A stretch of DNA of 13,718 bases from an uncultured Oscillospiraceae bacterium. GTDB taxonomy: Bacteria; Bacillota; Clostridia; Oscillospirales; Ruminococcaceae. Location of the stretch: NCBI GenBank assembly GCA_934232845.1, contig CAKQGD010000045.1:1-13718 (forward strand), in the 5' to 3' direction. Below the pieces are notes generated by a model that saw only the letters and a program-made list of their open reading frames with translations, made no database searches and was not told the DNA's origin. Made by a program: the position numbers and the translations under genes. This document shows, in pieces, positions 1 to 6,178 of this stretch. Each line of letters begins with the position of its first letter. Within the stretch, counting starts at the first letter, position 1.

Positions 1-77
1 CTTCATTCTACCAGAGCCTGCAAGCTATGTCTTCTTTTATGCGGTTTCCAATTTGCGCAAGTTATTGTACATTATCC

Positions 78-106
78 ACCCGCCTTTGCGGGTTCGGTAT
101 TTTTTA
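78..106 (+). terminator. Possible intrinsic terminator of a gene left of the window
   Basis: A 6-bp GC-rich stem (ACCCGC at 78-83, GCGGGT at 88-93) with a CTTT loop is followed, after about seven bases, by a run of Ts (100-105). On the minus strand no T-run follows the hairpin, so it would act rightward. The gap between stem and T-run makes it weak. The surrounding 1-143 holds no recognisable gene: all three plus-strand reading frames happen to be open but none reads like a known protein. Confidence 0.35.
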
Positions 107-143
107 CCTTTTATCTATTGGGGGCATTTTCTGGTGAATAAGA

Positions 144-161
144 CTAATTTTAAAAATTTAG
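144..161. promoter_or_regulatory. AT-rich palindrome, candidate PadR operator
   Basis: The 18 bases at 144-161 form an imperfect inverted repeat (CTAA and TTAG ends around TTT/AAA; 14 of 18 positions symmetric by hand count). It ends three bases before the TTGACA box of the padR promoter. PadR-family repressors commonly bind palindromes at their own promoters, so an autoregulatory operator is a reasonable guess. The sequence does not match a PadR operator consensus closely enough to be sure, and AT-rich palindromes arise easily by chance. Confidence 0.25.
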
Positions 162-164
162 TAC

Positions 165-196
165 TTGACATTGCATAATAGCTGTTTTAATATAAT
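165..196 (+). promoter_or_regulatory. Promoter of the padR operon
   Basis: A perfect -35 box TTGACA lies at 165-170 and a perfect TATAAT at 191-196, but these are 20 bases apart, longer than the usual 17. An overlapping TAATAT at 188-193 gives the 17-base spacing, and TTTAAT at 186-191 gives 15. Either the overlapping hexamer is the functional -10 or the promoter is deliberately suboptimal. It lies 20-50 bases upstream of the padR start and no other promoter is apparent within the operon. Confidence 0.55.
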
Positions 197-215
197 AGAA
201 GACGGGAGGGACCCT

Positions 216-536
216 ATGAATGCACAATTTAAAAAAGGCGTGCTTGAATTGATCGTCCTCGAAGCGGTGCGGAAAAGAGACCGTTATGGCTATGAATTGG
301 TAGAAGAAGTATCCGCCGTGGTCGATGTCAACGAGGGCACAATCTATCCCCTGCTCAAACGCCTGACAAACGAAAATTATTTTGAGACATACCTGCGCGA
401 ATCTTCGGAAGGTCCTCCGAGAAAATACTACCATCTGACCGCGGCAGGCGTTCTCTACCGCGAGCGTCTTGAACAGGAATGGGACGAATTTCAAACCAGC
501 GTATGCCGCTTTTTGAAGGAGTGTAAGGATGCGTAA
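216..536 (+). CDS. PadR family transcriptional regulator
   Basis: A 106-residue winged-helix DNA-binding repressor of the short PadR type. Family landmarks visible are the N-terminal KKGVLELIVL segment (6-15), RYGYEL (23-28), the recognition-helix region GTIYPLLKRL (41-50) and the wing GPPRKYYHLT (66-75), followed by a C-terminal dimerisation helix. An upstream in-frame ATG at 165 lies inside the promoter, so ATG 216 is preferred; it has GGGAGGG at 204-210 five bases upstream. The last codons overlap the next gene by eight bases. Short PadR proteins next to DUF1700 genes are a recurrent Firmicutes arrangement and usually control their own operon, often in response to envelope-active compounds. 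The ligand here is unknown. Confidence 0.93.
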   Translation: MNAQFKKGVLELIVLEAVRKRDRYGYELVEEVSAVVDVNEGTIYPLLKRLTNENYFETYLRESSEGPPRKYYHLTAAGVLYRERLEQEWDEFQTSVCRFLKECKDA

Positions 537-1278
537 AGAAGAATTTCTGAAAGAACTTTCGGGATATCTTGAGATTCTCGACGATAACGAACAAAAAGAC
601 ATTCTCGACGAGTACGGACAACACATTGAACTGAAAATGCAGAACGGCATGAGCGAGGAAGAAGCCATCCGCGATTTCGGAGAGATCGACCGTCTGGCAG
701 CGGATATTTTGGAGGCGTACCATGTACGTCCCTCTTATCGGGAGCAGGCGGTGCATCCTCCGCAAAATTCTTTGAATCATGCGGCTTCATCCGCAGCGGG
801 CTCGCTTAAAAAAGTGTGGAATGCGCTTTGCGGCGGAATAAAGGCTCCCTTTCTCTGGGCGGCAAACCGGTGGAAAGCTTTTCTTACACATCGAAAAGAA
901 AAAGATTCCCGCCCAAAGAAAATATCCGGAGAAAATGGCTGGAAGAAAACAATTTGTTCTCTTCCGGGCAAAGTTCTATCTTTCTGCATTACGGCTGCCG
1001 CCGCGATTCTTCATTTTGCCGAATGGTGCTTTTTCTTCTGCTTAAAGGCCGCGGCATTTTGTACCGGAGCGTTTTTCGCTTTTCTCGGGCTGATGCTTCT
1101 TCTGTTTCTCGGGACGGCAGCGGTGCTTTTGTTCGCAGGGTATCCTCTGATCGGCGTCACAACCGCCGCCCTCGGCGGTGTCTTGATTCTTGGCACGGCT
1201 TCTCTGCTGCTGTTCGGTTTGGTTTTCAAGCCTCAAAAAAACAAAATGCCTTTAGAGGAGGCGTCTGAAGATGCATAA
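529..1278 (+). CDS. DUF1700/HAAS-domain membrane protein
   Basis: A 249-residue protein. Residues 1-65 form the acidic helical HAAS/DUF1700 N-terminus typical of these proteins (starts MRKEEFLKEL, then a DEYGQHIE segment near 28-35 and a GMSEEEAIRDFGE segment at 40-52). Residues about 66-145 are a basic, poorly ordered linker rich in Lys and Arg. Residues about 147-233 are very hydrophobic and would make three or four membrane spans. The start at ATG 529 has GAAGGAG at 515-521. The gene overlaps padR and the next gene by eight bases each. Proteins of this family partner genetically with PadR repressors; their molecular role is not established, and a membrane sensor or adaptor role is an inference. 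The final third is duplicated in the next gene. Confidence 0.85.
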   Translation: MRKEEFLKELSGYLEILDDNEQKDILDEYGQHIELKMQNGMSEEEAIRDFGEIDRLAADILEAYHVRPSYREQAVHPPQNSLNHAASSAAGSLKKVWNALCGGIKAPFLWAANRWKAFLTHRKEKDSRPKKISGENGWKKTICSLPGKVLSFCITAAAAILHFAEWCFFFCLKAAAFCTGAFFAFLGLMLLLFLGTAAVLLFAGYPLIGVTTAALGGVLILGTASLLLFGLVFKPQKNKMPLEEASEDA

Positions 1279-1501
1279 AATGCACTCTCTTTCCTCTGTT
1301 CTTTTAAAGACTGCGGCTCTCTTTGCGGGAATCTTTTTCGCTTTTTTAGCTCTTCCTGTTCTGTCCTTTCTCGGAACGGCGGCGGTGCTTCTGCTTGCAG
1401 AATACCCACTCATCGGTGTGACGATTGCCGTTATTGGATGGGCTCTTATATTGACGTCGTTGGTTCTTTTGATGTTCTCAATCGTTTTTCTCCCTCAAAA
1501 A
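1039..1501 (+). repeat. Tandem duplication of a membrane-module coding segment
   Basis: The segment coding residues 171-237 of the DUF1700 protein (1039-1239) is repeated, exactly in register and without gaps, as the segment coding residues 11-77 of the 89-residue protein (1301-1501). By hand alignment about 42 of 67 residues are identical, including FFAFL, FLGTAAVLL and YPLIGVT blocks, and the DNA is also visibly similar. The two copies are 61 bases apart. Confidence 0.85.
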
Positions 1502-1540
1502 GTGACTATCCGCGTAAAGGAGCGTGCAAAACATGCGTAA
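1271..1540 (+). CDS. Small membrane protein, duplicate of DUF1700 C-terminal module
   Basis: An 89-residue, almost wholly hydrophobic protein with two predicted membrane stretches (about 13-46 and 50-73) separated by an EYPLIG turn, and a short basic tail (KVTIRVKERAKHA). It has no HAAS domain and reproduces only the membrane part of the preceding protein. It carries its own ribosome binding site (AGAGGAGG at 1254-1261) and an ATG that overlaps the previous stop by eight bases, so it is a separate gene rather than a frameshifted continuation. Its function is unknown; it may assemble with the membrane domain of its neighbour. It overlaps the downstream microprotein gene by eight bases. Confidence 0.75.
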   Translation: MHKMHSLSSVLLKTAALFAGIFFAFLALPVLSFLGTAAVLLLAEYPLIGVTIAVIGWALILTSLVLLMFSIVFLPQKVTIRVKERAKHA

Positions 1541-1631
1541 AGTTGTTTTTCTTCCATTCGCACTTACAGCGTTCTGCCTGCTGGCGGTTTTCATCGAAAA
1601 AATCATCCGACATACTGCAAAGGAGAAATGA
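1533..1631 (+). CDS. 32-residue single-span membrane microprotein
   Basis: An ORF of 32 codons (begins MRKVVFLPFALTAFC, ends IIRHTAKEK) with one hydrophobic helix of about 16 residues (4-21) between basic ends. AAAGGAG at 1516-1522 lies ten bases before the ATG. The start overlaps the preceding stop in the same ATGCGTAA octamer used at the padR/DUF1700 junction, and the TGA stop is three bases before the start of the next gene, so it fills the gap between its neighbours exactly. These features support real translation, but no homology can be claimed. It could alternatively be a translational-coupling leader for the downstream gene. Confidence 0.55.
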   Translation: MRKVVFLPFALTAFCLLAVFIEKIIRHTAKEK

Positions 1632-1634
1632 TGT

Positions 1635-2303
1635 ATGCGTAAAACAACCAAAATCCTGCTGCTGATTTTTTGCGCCGGGATTCTTCTGACCGGCATCGGT
1701 GCGGGCGTAGCCTTTGTGGAATACTCCTCCTTCGAATACGGCGGAGAGCACATCATAAATTCGCAATACGCCACAGAAAAGCACACGGTATCCGTCCCCG
1801 CAGACAGTGTCAAACCGTTTCGTCTCGAAAACATCGACAACTATTATGGAACCACCAAGATTACTTACAGCGATAGTCTGCCCGAAAACACCATTGAATG
1901 GACTGTCACTTACACTTCGGAACAGCATAAGCCGAGTTTTTACGAGTTTTACGAGTATGAAGATCCAAACTTTTCCGGAGTTCTGGGAATATCATGGCAT
2001 CATCTGAGCAATTTAAAGCGCTGGTTCGACTGCAAGGATCTTTTCTTAAAAGATCTGAAAGAACAAAAAATTTCCTCCTATCGAATGGAAGATGAGATCC
2101 AAACAGAAATCCGCATTGCCTCCGGGCTGAAGGACCGGATCTTCATCGACGACCCCTATAATGAGGTTTTCGCGTATACGGATTTTTCAGAAGCGGAAAC
2201 CGCGCCGGTCGAAACGCAATGGGAATCCGAAAACACCTCAGCCGAACCGCCGATGGAAGAGCCCAAGACATCCTCTTCTCCGTTGCCTGCGGCCTCCGAG
2301 TAA
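1635..2303 (+). CDS. Membrane-anchored extracytoplasmic protein of the padR operon
   Basis: A 222-residue protein with basic residues at 2-6, one hydrophobic segment at about 7-28 that acts as a signal anchor (the single Cys at 13 follows Phe, so it is not a convincing lipobox), then an exported region. Residues 60-180 have alternating hydrophobic and polar stretches suggestive of beta structure, with an aromatic and acidic patch (SFYEFYEYED, 101-110). Residues about 184-222 form a Pro/Ser/Thr/Glu-rich tail of low complexity. The start has AAAGGAG at 1619-1625. In related PadR-DUF1700 operons this place is often held by a DUF4097-type exported protein; the resemblance here is weak, so I treat it as a possible distant relative. 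It is the last gene before the terminator. Confidence 0.7.
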   Translation: MRKTTKILLLIFCAGILLTGIGAGVAFVEYSSFEYGGEHIINSQYATEKHTVSVPADSVKPFRLENIDNYYGTTKITYSDSLPENTIEWTVTYTSEQHKPSFYEFYEYEDPNFSGVLGISWHHLSNLKRWFDCKDLFLKDLKEQKISSYRMEDEIQTEIRIASGLKDRIFIDDPYNEVFAYTDFSEAETAPVETQWESENTSAEPPMEEPKTSSSPLPAASE

Positions 2304-2363
2304 AAAGTGCGAATTTCATCTTTATATGGCAAAGACAATCACAGTTTTCCTTTTCTGTATTAA

Positions 2364-2403
2364 AAAGACCGCCGCGAAGCAAAGAGCTTTCGCAGCGGTC
2401 TTT
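2364..2403 (-). terminator. Bidirectional terminator between the padR operon and tyrS
   Basis: A long hairpin has outer arms AAAGACCGC (2364-2372) and GCGGTCTTT (2395-2403) and an inner GCGAAGC/GCTTTCGC stem with one bulged T and an AAAGA loop. Read leftward it is followed by a run of five Us, a good terminator for tyrS. Read rightward it ends in TCTTTAT, weaker but usable for the padR operon, which converges here. Confidence 0.85.
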
Positions 2404-2418
2404 ATCTGTCAGAGTTTT

Positions 2419-3639
2419 TCAGACGCGTACAATCTTATGAAATGCCTTCTTTCCCTTTTTCACGACCACAAAGCCCTTTTCATCAAAAGCGGAAGCAGGC
2501 AGCTTTTCGGCAGGATCGGTGATTTTTTTCTCATCCACCGAGACGCCGCCCTGCTGAATCAGACGACGTGCCTCCCCGTTGGACGATGCAAATCCCGCGG
2601 CCTTAACAAGCTCGATCACAGAGATGCCCTCAGCGGAAACAGACATCTCCGTCGTCGGCATGTGCTCGCTGTCCGCACCCGCTCCAAAGATCGCGCGTGC
2701 AGCGTCAAGCGCTTTCTGCGCTTCTTCCTCGCCGTGAACAAGCTTTGTCAGCTCAAAAGCAAGAAGTTCCTTGGCAGCATTGAGCTGATTCCCCTCCCAC
2801 TGATCCATCTCGTCGATCTGCTCGAGCGGTAGGAAGGTCAGCATGCGAATGCACTTGAGCACATCGGCGTCCCCAACATTTCTCCAGTACTGGAAGAAAT
2901 CATAGGGAGAGGTCTTCTCTGGGTCGAGCCACACCGCGCCGCTGGCAGTCTTGCCCATCTTTTTGCCCTCAGAGTTCATCAGCAGCGTGATGGTCATCGC
3001 ATAAGCGTCCTTGCCGAGCTTCTTGCGGATCAGCTCCGTGCCGCCGAGCATGTTCGACCACTGGTCATCGCCGCCGAACTGCATGTTGCAGCCGTAATGC
3101 TGATAGAGGTGATAGAAGTCGTAGCTCTGCATAATCATATAGTTGAATTCGAGGAAGGACAGGCCCTTTTCCATGCGCTGCTTATAGCATTCCGCACGCA
3201 GCATGTTGTTGACGGAGAAGCACGCCCCCACCTCGCGCAAAAGATCGACATAATTGAGTTTAAGGAGCCAGTCGGCATTATTGACCATAACGGCCTTGCC
3301 CTCTCCAAACTCGATAAAGCGTTCCATCTGCTTTTTAAAGCAGTCGCAGTTGTGCTGAATCGTCTCCGGCGTCATCACCGAACGCATATCGGTACGTCCC
3401 GAAGGATCTCCGATATAGCCGGTACCGCCGCCGATCAGCACGACCGGCCGATTGCCCGCCAGCTGCAGGCGGCGCATCAGACACAGCGCCATAAAATGTC
3501 CTACATGAAGGCTGTCAGCCGTCGGGTCAAAGCCAATATAGAAAGTCGCTTTGCCGTTGTCAATCAGCTCACGGATCTCCGCCTCGTCGGTCACCTGGGC
3601 GATCAGCCCGCGGGCAACCAGCTCGTCGTAAATTTTCAT
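2419..3639 (-). CDS. tyrS: Tyrosyl-tRNA synthetase
   Basis: Cytoplasmic class I aminoacyl-tRNA synthetase that charges tRNA-Tyr. The 406-residue protein has Tyr34 and Asp38 in the YIGFDPT segment (34-40), the HIGH-type motif HVGH (45-48), the GDPSGR segment (77-82), the tyrosine-pocket region around YDFYHLYQ (173-180) and QFGGDDQW (187-194), and a KMSKS variant KMGKT (227-231). An S4 RNA-binding domain occupies about 340-385. Another in-frame start 11 codons upstream was not chosen, because the ATG at 3639 has AAAGGAG at 3648-3654 in the right place and fits the family N-terminus. It is preceded by a tyrosine T-box leader and followed by an intrinsic terminator, so it is probably a single-gene unit controlled by uncharged tRNA-Tyr. 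Confidence 0.97.
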   Translation of the reverse strand: MKIYDELVARGLIAQVTDEAEIRELIDNGKATFYIGFDPTADSLHVGHFMALCLMRRLQLAGNRPVVLIGGGTGYIGDPSGRTDMRSVMTPETIQHNCDCFKKQMERFIEFGEGKAVMVNNADWLLKLNYVDLLREVGACFSVNNMLRAECYKQRMEKGLSFLEFNYMIMQSYDFYHLYQHYGCNMQFGGDDQWSNMLGGTELIRKKLGKDAYAMTITLLMNSEGKKMGKTASGAVWLDPEKTSPYDFFQYWRNVGDADVLKCIRMLTFLPLEQIDEMDQWEGNQLNAAKELLAFELTKLVHGEEEAQKALDAARAIFGAGADSEHMPTTEMSVSAEGISVIELVKAAGFASSNGEARRLIQQGGVSVDEKKITDPAEKLPASAFDEKGFVVVKKGKKAFHKIVRV

Positions 3640-3709
3640 CGTATTTTCTCCTTTTGTGACGCCGCCGCGCAATAAAGCCGCCGCTTTGTCTTTCTTCTTT
3701 TCTTATAAC

Positions 3710-3757
3710 AAAAAACGCCTCTCTGCCCTCTCGTTTTGACGAAAGAGCAGAGGGCGT
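3710..3757 (-). terminator. Attenuator terminator of the tyrS T-box
   Basis: A stem of about 19 bp with one bulged A has arms at 3739-3757 and 3715-3734 around a CAAA loop, followed by six Us (3715-3710 on the minus strand). Its upstream arm includes the ACGCCCTC bases that pair in the antiterminator, so the two structures are mutually exclusive. Confidence 0.93.
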
Positions 3758-3978
3758 ATTTTTCGATACGCGGTACCACCTCTGTTTGCCGCAAAAGCGG
3801 CCTCGGCACGGGAAAGTCTGACTCCCGCCATGCTGTAACGGGCATACCCGGCGGCCTCTACTAAAAATTCAAAGCCGCAGCTCCGGGATGTATTTCTCCG
3901 GATTTCGGCACTCCCTTTCACCTGCCGGGAGCTCTCTGAGCCGAAAATACACAGGTACTTCTTCCCATCACAGCCAAT
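3710..3978 (-). promoter_or_regulatory. Tyrosine T-box riboswitch leader of tyrS
   Basis: The leader RNA read leftward from about 3978 has the T-box landmarks. Near its start is a GATGGGAAGAAGTA element (loop E-like), then the conserved AGAGAGCTCC and GGTGAAAGGGAG segments of Stem I. The specifier loop carries UAC (3892-3890), a Tyr codon, flanked by GAAA and AUCCCGG. The T-box GGTGGTACCGCG lies at 3780-3769. The antiterminator can be drawn as GAGG and GCGUAU helices paired with AUACGC and CCUC around the 7-base bulge UGGUACC; UGGU would pair with the ACCA end of uncharged tRNA-Tyr. The alternative structure is the terminator at 3710-3757. Uncharged tRNA-Tyr therefore raises tyrS expression. 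The leader also stands between recN and tyrS and could filter read-through. Confidence 0.95.
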
Positions 3979-3984
3979 GGTGCG

Positions 3985-4013
3985 ATTATAGCCGATTTTA
4001 TAAAGCTTGTCAA
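3985..4013 (-). promoter_or_regulatory. tyrS promoter
   Basis: On the minus strand, TTGACA (4013-4008) and TATAAT (3990-3985) are both perfect and 17 bases apart. The -35 box shares bases with the recN stop codon. Transcription would begin around 3978, just ahead of T-box Stem I. Confidence 0.9.
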
Positions 4014-5677
4014 GCCTCTCCCTGAGAAAACGCAAGCAGCTGTCCCGCGCTTTCAAGCGCAGCCGCCGTTACGGTCTCTCCGCTCATAATGCGGGCAAGC
4101 TCATGAATGCGTCCGTCCCGGGAAAGAGGCGTCACAGAGGTAAAGGTCCGTTCCTCCTCCACCCGTTTCTCAATCAAAAGATGAAAATCCGCATATGCGG
4201 CGACCTGCGCAAGATGCGTTACGCAAAGAATCTGGCGGTCCTTGGCGGCAGATCTCAGCTTTGCACCGACCTTCTGGGCGGCGCGCCCGCTTACGCCGGT
4301 ATCCACCTCGTCAAAAATCAGCGTGCCGAGATCGTCGACACCGGAGATGACATTCTTGATCGCAAGCATAATGCGGCTCATTTCACCTCCCGAGGCAATC
4401 TTTGCCAGAGGCTTCGGCGTTTCGCCGGGGTTGACCGACAAAAGGAATTCAACCTCATCCGCGCCGCTTTCTCCGAGAGGCGCCTCGCAGATGCACACCT
4501 CAAAGATGACTTGCGGCATATCGAGGTCGGCGAGTTCCTTTCTCACCGCGTCCGCAAAGCGGGACGATGCTTCGAGACGCGCGGCGGTCAGCGCGGCGGC
4601 CGCATTCTGTGCATCTTCCCGCGCAGCATCCCGGCGAGCGCGCAGCTCGTCCGCAGAAAGATCCGCGGATTCGATCCGTTCTAACTCTTGACAAGCTTTA
4701 TCGTAATAAAGAAGAATCTCATCGATGGTCCCTCCGTACTTTTTTTCCATCCGATGGATCAGATCGATGCGTTCTTCAATTTCATCCAGCTCACGGGGAT
4801 CAAATTCCAGCTCTTCAAAGCGGTCCCGCAGTTCCTCGGCCGCGTCCTGCATATCATAGGAAAGCGTCTCCAGCCGCTGCGCCAGCGGTTGAAGAGATTC
4901 CATCAACTCTCCCGCCCGGGTCAGGTTCTGCGCAGCCTCTTCGGTCATTTCGACCGCACCGTCTCCCTCGTCACCGCCTGAAAGAAGCAGCCGGCAGCAC
5001 GAAAGCAGCTCCGTCAGACGCTCGGCGTTGCGAATCACAGAACGCCTTGCGCAAAGTTCTTCTTCTTCGCCGGAAAGAAAACGGCATTCTTCGATCTCGC
5101 CGGTCTGGTAACGCAGCAAATCCAGCCTGCGCTCGCGCTCGCGGGCATCCGTTTCCACCGAGCGCAGACGCTTTTCGGCCTCGCAAAATGCTGAAAAACA
5201 CACGCTGTAGTTCTCTCGCAGACCCTCTAATCCGCCGAAGGAATCGACAAACTGACGGTGAAAATCGGGCGAGGAAAGCATTTGATTATCCATCTGCCCG
5301 TGGATATTCATCAAAAGCGAGCCGATCTGACGCAGCATTGCCGCGGTAATGGCTTGTCCGTTTACACGGCAGACGGTGGAATCCGCCGTTATCTCCCGCG
5401 AAAGAGACAATTCTCCACCGCATTCTACGCCGAGAGCTGAAATTTTTTCACAGACGGCGGGAGATATCCTTGTAAACAATGCCGAAACAGATGCCTTTGC
5501 CTCACCGGTACGAATCAGTTCTTTCGGCGTGCGAAACCCCAGAACCGCGCCGATTGCACCGATCAGAATCGATTTTCCGGCGCCGGTCTCGCCCGTAAAG
5601 ACATTAAAACCGCTTTGAAACACAATATCAGCGCGCGAAATGACCGCAATATTTCGAATATTCAATTCTGAAAGCAC
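4010..5677 (-). CDS. recN: DNA repair protein RecN
   Basis: SMC-like ATPase that acts early in recombinational repair of DNA double-strand breaks on the nucleoid. The 555-residue protein has Walker A GETGAGKS (29-36), an HGQMDNQ Q-loop-like segment (126-132), a central coiled coil (about 160-380, rich in Glu, Arg and Ala), the ABC signature SGGEMSR (429-435), Walker B with DEVDTGVSG (456-464) and a THLAQVAAYAD switch region (487-497). The start is GTG at 5677, preceded by AGAGGTGAG; no ATG fits the conserved MLxxLxIxN beginning. Length is normal. It follows argR after 33 bases with no terminator, so it is probably in the same transcript; its stop overlaps the tyrS promoter. Confidence 0.96.
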   Translation of the reverse strand: MLSELNIRNIAVISRADIVFQSGFNVFTGETGAGKSILIGAIGAVLGFRTPKELIRTGEAKASVSALFTRISPAVCEKISALGVECGGELSLSREITADSTVCRVNGQAITAAMLRQIGSLLMNIHGQMDNQMLSSPDFHRQFVDSFGGLEGLRENYSVCFSAFCEAEKRLRSVETDARERERRLDLLRYQTGEIEECRFLSGEEEELCARRSVIRNAERLTELLSCCRLLLSGGDEGDGAVEMTEEAAQNLTRAGELMESLQPLAQRLETLSYDMQDAAEELRDRFEELEFDPRELDEIEERIDLIHRMEKKYGGTIDEILLYYDKACQELERIESADLSADELRARRDAAREDAQNAAAALTAARLEASSRFADAVRKELADLDMPQVIFEVCICEAPLGESGADEVEFLLSVNPGETPKPLAKIASGGEMSRIMLAIKNVISGVDDLGTLIFDEVDTGVSGRAAQKVGAKLRSAAKDRQILCVTHLAQVAAYADFHLLIEKRVEEERTFTSVTPLSRDGRIHELARIMSGETVTAAALESAGQLLAFSQGEA

Positions 5678-5710
5678 GGCCCTCTCACCTCTTTTTCCGT
5701 CTGAAGAAAG

Positions 5711-6178
5711 TTATTGTCCGATCAAAGCGCGCAGACGGCCGCAGATATCGGCGGCGCCTTCCGGTGTACGGGTTACAATGAAAAACGTATCGTCTCCGGA
5801 AAGCGTACCGATCACGTCGGAAATCTGTGCCGCGTCAAATGTCGCGCAGGCAGCGTTCGCCATGCCGGTGTGACATTTGACCACGACAATATTCTGCGCA
5901 TAGTCGATGGCCACGGCAGCCTCAGCGAAAATGACGGAAAACTTGCTCGACATTTTATTCGTCGCGCTGCCGACATAATTGGAAACATAACGGTATCGTC
6001 CCGTCTCATCGCGCACTTTGTGAATATTAAGCTCGCGGATATCGCGGGAGATGGTCGCCTGCGTCACCGTAAATCCGCTCTGCGCGAGCCGTTCGAGCAG
6101 ACCTTCCTGCGTGTCGATCGCTTCGGTTCCGATCAAACGCAGGATTGCCTCCTGCCGCTTGGATTTCATCATTTTCAT
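5711..6178 (-). CDS. argR: Arginine repressor ArgR/AhrC
   Basis: Hexameric transcription factor that, with bound arginine, represses arginine biosynthesis and can activate catabolism. In the 155-residue frame an N-terminal winged helix contains TVTQATISRDIRELNIHKV (37-55). The C-terminal arginine-binding and oligomerisation domain contains HTGMANAACATFD (103-115) and GTLSGDDTFFIV (124-135), with the Asp pair that contacts arginine. The first ATG (6178) overlaps the nadK stop as TAATG, but AGGGGG is only two bases before it. ATG at 6172, the third codon, has better spacing and may be the true start. The gene sits between nadK and recN, a position common in Clostridia; no arginine genes are adjacent. 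Confidence 0.95.
   Translation of the reverse strand: MKMMKSKRQEAILRLIGTEAIDTQEGLLERLAQSGFTVTQATISRDIRELNIHKVRDETGRYRYVSNYVGSATNKMSSKFSVIFAEAAVAIDYAQNIVVVKCHTGMANAACATFDAAQISDVIGTLSGDDTFFIVTRTPEGAADICGRLRALIGQ

Noticed and set aside
1..143. All three plus-strand frames open across the left edge, possibly the end of a gene
   Set aside because: None of the translations resembles a protein family, and the stretch contains a terminator-like hairpin. It reads as intergenic DNA downstream of a gene outside the window.
165..215. Longer padR start at 165
   Set aside because: It would place the promoter boxes inside the coding region and lacks a binding site, while ATG 216 has a strong one and begins the conserved domain.
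1271..1540. The 89-residue ORF as a frameshifted tail of the DUF1700 gene
   Set aside because: It repeats, rather than continues, the membrane segment already complete in the first gene, and has its own binding site and start. A duplication explains it better than a sequencing or mutational frameshift.
3097..3675. 192-codon plus-strand ORF opposite tyrS
   Set aside because: It lies wholly antisense to an unmistakable TyrRS and its upstream region; it has no recognisable motif and no plausible independent context. The same reasoning removes the long antisense ORFs at 4007-4684, 4567-5349, 10107-10901, 10147-10920 and 12516-13283.
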